Below the pieces are notes generated by a model, which was not told the origin of the DNA, searched no databases, and saw nothing but the letters and a program-made list of their open reading frames with translations. Below, piece after piece: positions 46,548 through 54,556 of a DNA stretch of 64,000 bases (its first letter is position 1; every line of letters starts with the position of its first letter). The DNA lies in contig CAVSAT010000004.1 of the NCBI GenBank assembly GCA_963726005.1, positions 924,512 through 988,511 on the forward strand. Reading direction: 5' to 3'. The translations under genes and the position numbers were made by a program. This DNA is from Bog-473 sp963726005 (GTDB lineage Bacteria > Actinomycetota > Acidimicrobiia > Acidimicrobiales > RAAP-2).

Positions 46548-46903
46548 GAGGCGCTCCGTGAGACGGCATCGATCAGCCCGACAACTTCTTCGGGCCGGTA
46601 CCCCTGGCGACGTGCGAACTCGAGTAGCTCCCTAATGCGTTCGACCAAGGCGCTTCGTTCTGGCGTTCCCGCCACAGTGATGCCGCGACCGCGTCGGAAC
46701 TCGAGCAACCCTTCCTCGCGCAGGATGTGTAGTGCTCGCAGCAATGTGTTCTTGTTGACCCCCAGAACTGCGGCAATGTCCTTGGCCAGTGGCAGGCGCT
46801 CGCCTGGTGCGGCTTCGCCTTCGGCAATGGCCTTTCGGATTTCCGCTGCGACCTGGTCGTGCAAGGCGACCTGTTCACCCCGGTCAATCTTCATCACCAA
46901 CAT
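46544..46903 (-). CDS. GntR-family (YtrA-like) repressor
   Basis: A 119-residue winged helix (ALHDQVAAEIRKAIAEGE, GERLPLAKDIAAVLGVNKNT, LLRALHILREEGLLEFRRGRG) with a short C-terminal helical region, as in the YtrA subgroup that lacks a large ligand domain. ATG at 46903 or 46894. It is preceded by a promoter with an overlapping palindrome and followed by the coupled BNR gene, so it most likely represses its own operon. Confidence 0.85.
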   Translation of the reverse strand: MLVMKIDRGEQVALHDQVAAEIRKAIAEGEAAPGERLPLAKDIAAVLGVNKNTLLRALHILREEGLLEFRRGRGITVAGTPERSALVERIRELLEFARRQGYRPEEVVGLIDAVSRSAS

Positions 46904-46907
46904 AGTC

Positions 46908-46943
46908 CTACTGATAGTAGATCCATCAGCCCGGACTTGTAAA
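46908..46943 (-). promoter_or_regulatory. promoter with operator of the gntR-BNR operon
   Basis: On the minus strand: TTTACA (46943-46938), an 18-nt spacer, TACTAT (46919-46914). The palindrome CTACT-GAT-AGTAG (46908-46920) covers the -10 and ends five nt before the start codon. Confidence 0.68.
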
Positions 46944-47050
46944 GGCTTCGCGCCGAGTGGGGGTGTCCCATTCGTGCCGCTGGACTTCGCCTCGGCCCGG
47001 CTTTCGGGGGTACCTCTTTCAGGTCGTGAGGTTGGTCGCATACTTGGTCA

Positions 47051-47320
47051 GTGACAGCAGAACGCGGCTGGGTGGCCTACACATCCGGTGACAACTCTCA
47101 TCTGTCCCCAGAGGTCATGACCGAGGTCGAGCGGCGCATCAAACACCGTCAGAAGGAACGCGGTGGGCTCTTGGCCGTCGTCGAGGTTCGGGTCTATGAG
47201 AACGACGAAGAACCCCAAGTGGTGTTTCCCCCGGATGCCCTTTTTGGAGTCGAGACCGACTCGTCCATCATCTCGGAGGTCGTTGCACGAGCTCGAGACC
47301 AACTCGCTCACTGGCGGTAA
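47051..47320 (+). CDS. small hypothetical protein, 89 residues
   Basis: A hydrophilic alpha/beta protein (SPEVMTEVERRIKHRQKERG; GLLAVVEVRVYENDEEPQVV). GTG start without ribosome site; TACTTG lies seven nt upstream, so a leaderless transcript is possible. Divergent from gntR. No family recognised. Confidence 0.55.
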   Translation: MTAERGWVAYTSGDNSHLSPEVMTEVERRIKHRQKERGGLLAVVEVRVYENDEEPQVVFPPDALFGVETDSSIISEVVARARDQLAHWR

Positions 47321-47451
47321 GTCACCTGATTGATGTAAGCCAGGGTGAGCTCAGCCCGGCGGACGGTGCTATCTCGAGGCGAAGTGCCAGTCGGACGTTT
47401 CTGGCAGACCTGTGGCAGGAGGACTCGGCCTAAAGGAAGAGCCGTCGTGTC

Positions 47452-48282
47452 CTAGAGCTCGCGCAAGGCCACGGCCAGCGGCTCGAGGACTCCGGGGTCG
47501 AGGGGTGGTCGGAGGTAGACGATGCCCAGCGCGGCGCCGACCTCGGCCAGTGCGGCAGCCTGTTCTGCGCTGGCCTCCGGGTCGCCGGTGAATATGACGT
47601 GGCTGGAGAGGAGGATCTCTTTTGGATCGCGGCCGAGGTCCTCGCAGTGCAGATAGAGGATGTCGCGCTTTCGGGCGAACTCCTCCGGAGTGCCACCCAC
47701 GAAGTTCCAATGCTGGGCGAATCGGGCTGCCGTGCGCAGCGTCCTTCTCTCACCGTTCCCGCCGATGCAGATCGGCGGGTGGGGTCGCTAGACCGGCTTG
47801 GGCTCGTTGCGGGCATCCGTGAGCTGGTAGTACTTGCCGTTGATGGTCGTCGTCTCCTGCGTGAGGAGCCCGACGATCACCTCACAAGCTTCCTCGAAGC
47901 GGTCGCTGCGCTGGAGCGGCGTACCCAACTCGATCCCGTAGGCCCCCGATTCTTCCTCGTTCCACCCGGCCCCGATCCCTAGCTCCAGACGACCTCCGGA
48001 AACGATGTCGAGGGTGGACGCCATGTTGGCGAGGATCGCCGGGTGGCGATAATGGATGCCCGTCACCAAAGTCCCCATGCGCAGGCGGGACGTCGCCTGG
48101 GCCAGCGCCGTAAGTGTGATCCAGCCCTCCATGCAGGGTCCGGTGACGTCGGAAAAGATCGGGTAAAAGTGGTCGAAGGTCCAGCCCGACTCGAACAGCT
48201 CAATGTCGTCGGCCGCCTTCCACACGGCGAGCATGTCCGCCCAGGTCGTATCTTGCGGCGAGGTCTTGAAAGCGAAACGCAT
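47452..48282 (-). pseudogene. F420-dependent LLM-class oxidoreductase with in-frame amber codon
   Basis: A 276-codon TIM-barrel gene interrupted by TAG at codon 165 (47790-47788). Both sides are in the same frame and conserved: FESGWTFDHFYPIFSD, RLRMGTLVTGIHYRHPAILA, GRLELGIGAGWNEEE before it, and RPHPPICIGGNGERRTLR after it. Relatives have Gln at this position (EPKPVQRPHPP), so a single CAG-to-TAG change explains it. The 3' part ends at a normal TAG. A luciferase-like F420 monooxygenase or reductase of unknown substrate. Confidence 0.82.
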
Positions 48283-48747
48283 AGATCCACGCTACGTGCG
48301 GCCGGGGCCTCCGCCCAAGCGCGACGCAGCCGGCGTTCGGGGCAGCCTCACTTCTTCACCGAGCTGGCCACCGCCACTATCTCGCCGAGTTGGCGTTCGT
48401 GGGTGGCCATCGTTGCGATCCCACCGGCCCCGGCGGGCGACGAGGACGCACGCCACCGCCCATCCGTTGCAGCGCCGGCCGGGCCGGACGCGCCCCCGGG
48501 CCGAGTGGTGGCGGTTCGCGGCAGCCGTCGCCGCGGTTGGTGAACCAGCGGTTGGTTCGATCACTGCCGACGTCGCTGCAGTGATCCTCGCTGATTGTTG
48601 CTGGCGACCGGTCGAGCTCAAGGATCGGTCGAAGTTCTCGATTGCCTATTCAGCTCATTTAAGTTGCGGGGTCAAGCTGCCGACATTTGGACTATGGAAA
48701 GACAACGACTCGTCCTGAAGTCGGGCAAGTAAGGGCAGGCGTGGCGT
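48283..48747. other. gap without recognised gene
   Basis: Pro/Arg/Ala-rich frames on both strands with no family resemblance or ribosome site. Confidence 0.4.
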
Positions 48748-48942
48748 ATGGATCATGCCGACCTGCAACGATCAATAGCGTTAGGAAATGACGACTGCCC
48801 GTTCTGTGAGCGCACCGACGAACACGAGCACCTGGTCAAGCACATCCGCCGGCGGGAGCTGCTTCATCTCGTTCATGGGGTGGTACCGCTGACGTACTAT
48901 CCCCGCCAACAAGAAGACCCCGGGACACCTTCGCCTTCGTGA
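48748..48942 (+). CDS. possible small Cys/His protein, 64 residues
   Basis: The ATG frame contains DDCPFCERTDEHEHLVKH, a Cys-x2-Cys with following His residues that could bind zinc, then a hydrophobic HLVHGVVPLTYY. No ribosome site. The 3' end runs into a CGGGACACCTTCGC element related to the dispersed repeat. Confidence 0.35.
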   Translation: MDHADLQRSIALGNDDCPFCERTDEHEHLVKHIRRRELLHLVHGVVPLTYYPRQQEDPGTPSPS

Positions 48943-49020
48943 CTTCGAATCGCCGCATCCTTGCATCCCGCATCCATCACGGCGGCCTGACTCGTCCCCG
49001 CCGACTTGGCAATCGAAACG

Positions 49021-49059
49021 TCACCGACCCGGCGGCAGGGGACATTTGGCTACTCGGGC
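49021..49059 (+). repeat. dispersed intergenic repeat, copy 9 (partial)
   Basis: CACCGACCCGGC core, then GGGGACATTTGGCTACTC, matching the 30858 copy across its tail. The left block is missing. Confidence 0.5.
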
Positions 49060-49083
49060 TCGTGACGCGGTAGATGACTCGGG

Positions 49084-49452
49084 TCAGGAGTCTGTCCCAC
49101 CCATGTGCCGGGCCATCGACTGTTGGTCCAAGAGACCTATCAGCCGGCCGTCCGGGTCAAGCAGACCGGCTCCGTACCCCCAGTCGTTTGCTTGAGGGGA
49201 ATACAGAAAACTGACCCCCCGGTCGAATATGTCCGCATGCGCAGAAGCCACGTCTTCGACCTGGAAATAGAGACTGCACATGGAGAGCTTTCCGGCGCTG
49301 GGCGTGAGGATAAGCGTGAAGTCGCCATCGTCCTTCAAGCCAACTCCGGTGTCGGTGTCGAACTCGACTTCCATGCCAAGCACGGAGGTGTACCAGTCCC
49401 TCACCAGCCCAAGGTTGCTGACGCTGAGAGCCAGATGGTCCAGACGAGTCAT
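49084..49452 (-). CDS. VOC-family protein
   Basis: A 122-residue glyoxalase-fold protein: TRLDHLALSVSNLGLVRDWY, SLYFQVEDVASAHADIFDRG, and GLLDPDGRLIGLLDQ. The first His (LDH) is present but the last metal Glu is replaced by Gly-Leu. Possible binding or non-canonical member. ATG at 49452 after GAGGGG. Confidence 0.83.
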   Translation of the reverse strand: MTRLDHLALSVSNLGLVRDWYTSVLGMEVEFDTDTGVGLKDDGDFTLILTPSAGKLSMCSLYFQVEDVASAHADIFDRGVSFLYSPQANDWGYGAGLLDPDGRLIGLLDQQSMARHMGGTDS

Positions 49453-50273
49453 GGGACCCCTCTTTCGGACTTCACATTGGACAACAGCAAGTATGACGCC
49501 AACGGGGTATCCGGACTGCCCCAAGTCGTGCGATTACGGGGGCAGGGTCAGGATCCGCCTTTCGCTTCCCGCTCGATCCCCGTATCTGGAATAGCAATGT
49601 CGTCTGACGCGGTTGCCGGCAGCAACCGTCGAGTTGCCGGCTCCACTCCTCCTGGGTTCATTCGAAGGGGTACCAGTAGACCGCGGGGTGATGGCGCTGT
49701 CGCTGTGTACCAGGCCTGCGCTAGGACCGGCACGCGCCCATTGGCGCGAAACAGGCAGCGCGAAGGCCAGGACGTCGGGATCGGATGCCCCGCTTCACGA
49801 GTCGTTCGACTGTCCCGATCGACACGAAATGGGAACGCTCGGACTTCCTTCGCACCAATCCTCTTGGAGGCAAGTCACTTCTCCAACGAGGACGACGCCT
49901 GCGGGCATCTACTGAAGCGGATGTTCCGCTTCAGTAGCGGATTCGGCCTCACTGCCCCAAACGCCATTCGGGAAAGAAGGACAGAAGGCTCTCATTCGCG
50001 GGAGGCTCCGGGTCACAACCGCTGGTTTGCGTTTCCCCGTGCGATGTCGTCGATGCAAGGAGTGCCAAACGGTTCTTTCGGCCGTCATGCCCTTCGATCT
50101 TCTTCGTGTCGCGCCGGAGCACCCCAAACCCTTATTTTGGTTTCACCGACCACGCCGGGCGCCTCCGCTCGCTGCAGGCTCCAGGAGCATGTTGGGATCG
50201 ACGACCGCCCCGGATTGCGCATACCCTGCCAAGACGTGCCAAACGTAGATCGGTCTGCCCCGAACTCGCTTGG
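49453..50273. other. 820-nt gap; one strong hairpin
   Basis: A long plus-strand open frame crosses this region but also overlaps two secure minus-strand genes, so it is not a gene. Nothing else coding was recognised. Confidence 0.5.
49909..49937. terminator. 12-bp perfect stem-loop
   Basis: CTACTGAAGCGG, loop ATGTT, CCGCTTCAGTAG. Same geometry as the stem at 35912 (12-bp arms, 5-nt loop) but a different sequence, and again no T-run. It lies 337 nt beyond the 3' end of the acyltransferase gene. Confidence 0.5.
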
Positions 50274-52421
50274 TCAGAATGCGCCGTCGGTGGCGGCGGC
50301 CAAGTTTGCGCCGATAACAGGGGTGAGCCAGTTGGCGTAGGTCGCCGTGATGTGGTTGTCGTCGCGGTATACCAAGACGTTCGCCACGATAACAGTGCAA
50401 TTCGTCGCGATGCAGAACCACGAGTCGGTGTCGACGTAGCCGGCGCCTGTTGACGCGGCCACTGCCTTTTCTTGCGTAATCCCACTGGGATTGTAGAAGG
50501 GATAGTGCTTCGGAATCGAGCAATCAGGCGTGAACGTCAAGTGCTCGCTGAGGCAGTCCGGCAGATTCTGTTGCGGGTAGGGGTCGTCGCCAATGAGCAC
50601 CACCCGGCCGCCGGTGTCCTGCTTGACAGTGTTGATCATCTGGGACAGCCCGGACAGCCACGCCGGGCTGTCGACGACCACGTGGTCGTCTGGGATGCCG
50701 TACTCGCGGGAGAAGCCGAGGATCACGACAGTGGGGCGCAGCGCCGTCATGCGCTGGAGCTCGGAGGCTCGCCACTCGTTGCACTCGGTGTAAGTGTGTC
50801 CGAGGTCCGGATTGAAGATGGTGATGTCTATGGGCGGGCACGTCGCCTTGGCCATGACGACGAGGGCGTCGTGCTGCTGTTTCGCTAGGTTGTCGATCGC
50901 CGGAAACCACTGGAGGGCGTGCGAGTCGCCGAAGAGTACGACGGTGTGCGAAGAGGTCGTATCCCCGTACAGGCAGGTGTTGACGGACGTCTCTGTGAAG
51001 CCGTCGAAGCAACCGTCGGCTTCAGGTACGGGGGCGTCGGCCGCTGCGTCGGCGAGCGACGGTGTGAGGTTTGCTGGAACGTGTGGGTTGGCGAGCGACT
51101 CGTAGACCTGCCGATTGACCTGCGCGTCGAGCGAATCGGCCGTTGCCACGGCCGGCGGAGTCGCGGACGTCGACCTACTTGCGGTGGGATGCGTGGTGAC
51201 CAGGCGTGCGGCGGCGACATGACCGCTGCCCACCGGCGGGGGGAGTTCCGCCACGACCGCCACAGCCGCCAGTGCGGCGGCGAGGCTGAGCCCGCCGCCG
51301 ATCACGAGGCTGCGCCCGGCACGAGCCGAGAGCCATGGAGAGCGCCGGGCCGGCTGCTCCAAGAGGAGGGTGGTCAGAGCCGCGGGAACCAGGCTGAACA
51401 GGCAGACGGCCACGTTGTCCGCCAGCCCGAGACGGTGCCCCAGAACAGAGGGTGCAAGCACGAGCATCGGCCAGTGCCAGAGGTACCAGGTGTAGGCGAC
51501 GGCGCCAATGGGTTGGAGGGGGGCGAGACCCAGCAGGTGCGCCGGTCCGGCAGTGAGTTGACGAGTTCCGGCGACCAGCGCCGCCCCGGTGCCTGCTACC
51601 GGGACGAGCGCGGCCGGACCCGGGAAGAGGGTCTGTGGCCCGAAGGCAACGAGCGACCACGCCACAGCACCGAGTCCGGTCCAGCCGATCGTCCACAACA
51701 CCCAGACCGGGGCCCGTTGGGCGCGGGGCACGGCGAGGGCGACGAGACCGCCCACCGCCAGTTCCCACGCGCGCGTCGGGAGGGAGAAGAACGCCCAGGG
51801 CTGGTCCGAGTGCGTCAGGGAGACACACATCCAAAAGGAGAGAGCCCCCAGGACCGCTAGGACTGTGACGGCCGCCCAGCGAGCCGAGTCCGACGACGAG
51901 CGTCGGTGGCGGCCGCGAGCGCGGCCGATGAAAGCTGCCGCGAGGAGCAACGCCGGCCAGACCAGATAAAATTGCTCTTCTACGCCGAGCGACCAGTAGT
52001 TCTGCAGGGGTGAGACCGGCCCTTGCGCGCTGAGGTAGTTCGTCGCCTGCAGGGCGAATCGATAGTTGCCGACGTAGAGGGCGCACGCCACAGCGTCTTT
52101 GGCGACCGCCGTCGCCTCGAGGGGACCGAGCACCGCGACGGAGGCCACGACAGTCACAAGGATGACGAGCACGGCCGACGGAAGAAGACGGCGGGCTCGG
52201 CGCGCGTAGAAACCGGCGAACGACAGCCGCCCGCCGGATGAGAGCTCGTCCCAGAGAAGCTGGGTGATCAGGTACCCGGAGATGACGAAGAAGACGTCGA
52301 CCCCTACGTAACCTCCTGGTACGGGGAGGCCGGCGTGATACGCGACGACGGCGAGGATTGCGACAGCCCGAAGGCCCTGGATATCCCTTCGTCGCATGCT
52401 CTGAGGCACGCTGCCCTTCAT
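50274..52421 (-). CDS. OafA/YrhL-type membrane acyltransferase fused to SGNH domain
   Basis: About 715 residues. The N-terminal acyltransferase-3 domain (DIQGLRAVAILAVVAYHAG, GYVGVDVFFVISGYLI, FYARRARRLLP, SLGVEEQFYLVWPALLL) has about ten membrane helices. The C-terminal SGNH domain has the nucleophile Ser in LFGDSHALQW and the Asp-x-x-His in YRDDNHIT. It transfers acetyl or other acyl groups to cell-surface polysaccharide or lipid. Start ATG 52421 (AGAGG upstream); ATG 52397 is possible. Monocistronic. Confidence 0.88.
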   Translation of the reverse strand: MKGSVPQSMRRRDIQGLRAVAILAVVAYHAGLPVPGGYVGVDVFFVISGYLITQLLWDELSSGGRLSFAGFYARRARRLLPSAVLVILVTVVASVAVLGPLEATAVAKDAVACALYVGNYRFALQATNYLSAQGPVSPLQNYWSLGVEEQFYLVWPALLLAAAFIGRARGRHRRSSSDSARWAAVTVLAVLGALSFWMCVSLTHSDQPWAFFSLPTRAWELAVGGLVALAVPRAQRAPVWVLWTIGWTGLGAVAWSLVAFGPQTLFPGPAALVPVAGTGAALVAGTRQLTAGPAHLLGLAPLQPIGAVAYTWYLWHWPMLVLAPSVLGHRLGLADNVAVCLFSLVPAALTTLLLEQPARRSPWLSARAGRSLVIGGGLSLAAALAAVAVVAELPPPVGSGHVAAARLVTTHPTASRSTSATPPAVATADSLDAQVNRQVYESLANPHVPANLTPSLADAAADAPVPEADGCFDGFTETSVNTCLYGDTTSSHTVVLFGDSHALQWFPAIDNLAKQQHDALVVMAKATCPPIDITIFNPDLGHTYTECNEWRASELQRMTALRPTVVILGFSREYGIPDDHVVVDSPAWLSGLSQMINTVKQDTGGRVVLIGDDPYPQQNLPDCLSEHLTFTPDCSIPKHYPFYNPSGITQEKAVAASTGAGYVDTDSWFCIATNCTVIVANVLVYRDDNHITATYANWLTPVIGANLAAATDGAF

Positions 52422-52921
52422 AGCCTCTGAAGATGGACGAGAAGCGTGACCCTTGAACCCCGCCACAGCCGCTGGACATCCCAGGCCCACGCCTCAGGAG
52501 TCACCGCGTACCCGATGCGTGGGCCGGCCATCCCCACGGAGGCGGCATTCGCCCTTGCGGAGAGCGAGGGCCCTTGGGGAGCGGAATGCCCCGTCAATCG
52601 GAGAAGTGAGTCGGCGGGCGCCGTTGTAGACGAACACGATGCCTTCAGTGCGGAGAACGGCCGGCAGCCTGACTCCACGAGCGGCGCGCCGTTGCTGTCC
52701 CGCCCCCTCGGCCCGCAATGGCGCGCGCGTTATGGGTCACCTATCCAGTCGCTGTTCGCCGAACATTTTTCGGGTCCGTCGATATCCCTGACGGACGAGC
52801 TCCGCGTTGTCATGGCGCGCCACCAAGCCACCGTCCGGGAGAGACCCCTGCCCGGTCATTGGCCTCACGTCATAAGGCATTCTGTCCACGAGAACGGATC
52901 GATACTAACCGCCGCCGCAAC
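52422..52921. other. gap without secure gene
   Basis: Frames on both strands are weak. No hairpin with T-run or repeat recognised. Confidence 0.4.
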
Positions 52922-53575
52922 TTACGGACCATGCCGGTGCTGCTCGTGGCTACGTAGCTCCCGGAGGGCTCGTCGTGTCTTGTCGGCTGAGTTGTCGAGT
53001 CGTTTGCTCTGGCGTGTGAGGGTGGCGAGCCGTCTCTGCGCTTGATGTACGTGATGTGAGCTGACCGGCCGACCGGAGGCGGCGCCTACTTCCATACATT
53101 GCACCTGGGCGCCTAAGTCTCCGATGGCTTGGTCTCGCTGTTTCGTGAGCCGGTCCAACTCCTCTTCAAAGGGAGTCGGTTCACGCTCTCTCATTGCAAG
53201 TGCCCAGAACAGAGTGACGGTCGGAAGTGCGATAACGCCTACCAAGACGAGCAGGTGAGCTGGCTGGCTAATAGCTCGTCGATCCAATGCAAGAAGTCCG
53301 GTCACCTCGGCCGCCCACCCCAGCACCGTCACAATGGGCAAGAGCGCAGTCAAGAGGACCAATAGCCCACGAAACAGCCAGCGCATCCGATCTCGGATCG
53401 ACTCAAAGCGTCGGAACTTCCTATACCGATAGAGCGCGACCATCCTCTGCATAACAGGTGCCCGGGCAACGCCCAACTCGACGGCCAGCGTGATGAAGAA
53501 TATCGGTATCACGGTCACCGCAGCCGTGTATAACGTGCTATTGAACTGGGTCGCAATGAGTAATGCTCCAATCAC
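52922..53575 (-). CDS. membrane protein with C-terminal coiled coil
   Basis: A 217-residue protein with three membrane segments: LYTAAVTVIPIFFITLAVEL near the N-terminus, LFRGLLVLLTALLPIVTVLG and LLVLVGVIALPTVTLFWAL. A cytoplasmic tail of about 95 residues follows, with two coiled-coil stretches (EEELDRLTKQRDQAIGDLG; AQRRLATLTRQSKRLDNSAD). GTG start at 53575, 33 nt after the zinc-ribbon gene, so the two form an operon. No family recognised. Confidence 0.68.
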   Translation of the reverse strand: MIGALLIATQFNSTLYTAAVTVIPIFFITLAVELGVARAPVMQRMVALYRYRKFRRFESIRDRMRWLFRGLLVLLTALLPIVTVLGWAAEVTGLLALDRRAISQPAHLLVLVGVIALPTVTLFWALAMREREPTPFEEELDRLTKQRDQAIGDLGAQVQCMEVGAASGRPVSSHHVHQAQRRLATLTRQSKRLDNSADKTRRALRELRSHEQHRHGP

Positions 53576-53608
53576 GAGCGCACTCCTCCGAAGACCCGAG
53601 CATCCTTA

Positions 53609-54073
53609 TTACGTCGCGGCGCTTGCCTCGGGCGCGGAGGTTGAGCCGTCTGATCGGCGGCTCCGGGTGAACGCCCTCTTGAGCCGCTCGAACGTCCCGT
53701 CTCGCTTGTCCTGCTGGGCGAGCCTCTCCCAGGATTCAAACTGGAGCCGGAGCAGCCGCAGCTCTTCACCCGCGTAGTCCGGATCTACGGGCAGCTCCTG
53801 TTCCCATCCGACCTCTTCGAAGAGGTTGCGAAACACTGAATGTGGCAACAGCTGGAGGTTGCCTGGCAAGCCGTACAAGCGCCGGAGTGCACGGACCAAC
53901 AGCATCATCGCGGTGTCTGCGTTTCTAGACTCCTCTCGCAACATCATCGTCCACTCCGGGCTCAGCGTCCACCCGCATACTGGGCATCCGCCGTCCACCG
54001 CCAAGAGCAGGTCAGAGATGGGAAAGTCGTTTGTGCAATGACGACACCTGGCTTGGATGGGGTGCGCTTCCAT
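53609..54073 (-). CDS. zinc-ribbon protein, first gene of a two-gene operon
   Basis: A 154-residue protein that starts with a zinc ribbon (ARCRHC ... GGCPVCGW, four Cys), followed by a helical region (ESRNADTAMMLLVRALRRLY; EELRLLRLQFESWERLAQQD). AGGAGG six nt before the ATG at 54073 sets the start. The membrane coiled-coil gene follows on the same strand, suggesting they act together. Function unknown. Confidence 0.7.
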   Translation of the reverse strand: MEAHPIQARCRHCTNDFPISDLLLAVDGGCPVCGWTLSPEWTMMLREESRNADTAMMLLVRALRRLYGLPGNLQLLPHSVFRNLFEEVGWEQELPVDPDYAGEELRLLRLQFESWERLAQQDKRDGTFERLKRAFTRSRRSDGSTSAPEASAAT

Positions 54074-54188
54074 TGGGAACCTCCTGGCGGTGGCGCGGTA
54101 CTCATCATGTTCATGGTCCCTTAGCTCTGTGCCGTCCCCAGTCCGCGTAGTAGGTCGCTGAGCTCGACGCGTTTCCCTCACCGTCCAC

Positions 54189-54316
54189 CTACCTCTGAAG
54201 GGATCGGAGGGTGTTCCAGGCTCGGGTGGCCAGCTGCGGGGTGAACGCGGACATCTGGCTCGGACAGCACTTTGCCTGTGATCTGCTCGATCCTGCGCAT
54301 GCCGTACTTCTGGGTG
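54189..54316 (-). pseudogene. PucR-family regulator, 3' fragment
   Basis: KYGMRRIEQITGKVLSEPDV in one frame, then a frame change and FTPQLATRAWNTLRSLQR to the stop. This is the C-terminal PucR helix-turn-helix (HTH_30) with its end helix. The upstream GGDEF-like and N-terminal domains are missing. Confidence 0.55.
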
Positions 54317-54556
54317 TTTCCTGCAGGCTGGAGGGCTGATCGCGAAGAACCAAAACGAATGTTTGTTCAAGTTTGACGAAGTACACATTGGGAAAGGGTC
54401 TGTGCAAAGGTCATTCGAAATCCGGTCGTCCCTTATGGGCAATGGGTGACTACGGGTGGACTACTGCTGTCCGGAAGGAGGGTCGCGTGGCGACCACGAT
54501 TCGGACGTCGCTCTGATGTCTCGCGGCACCCCTAGGTCGTCCGAAGCAGACGACTA

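Noticed and set aside
49105..50340. 411-codon open frame on the plus strand
   Set aside because: It overlaps two secure minus-strand genes (VOC and acyltransferase), shows no family motif, and its composition is that of a shadow frame.
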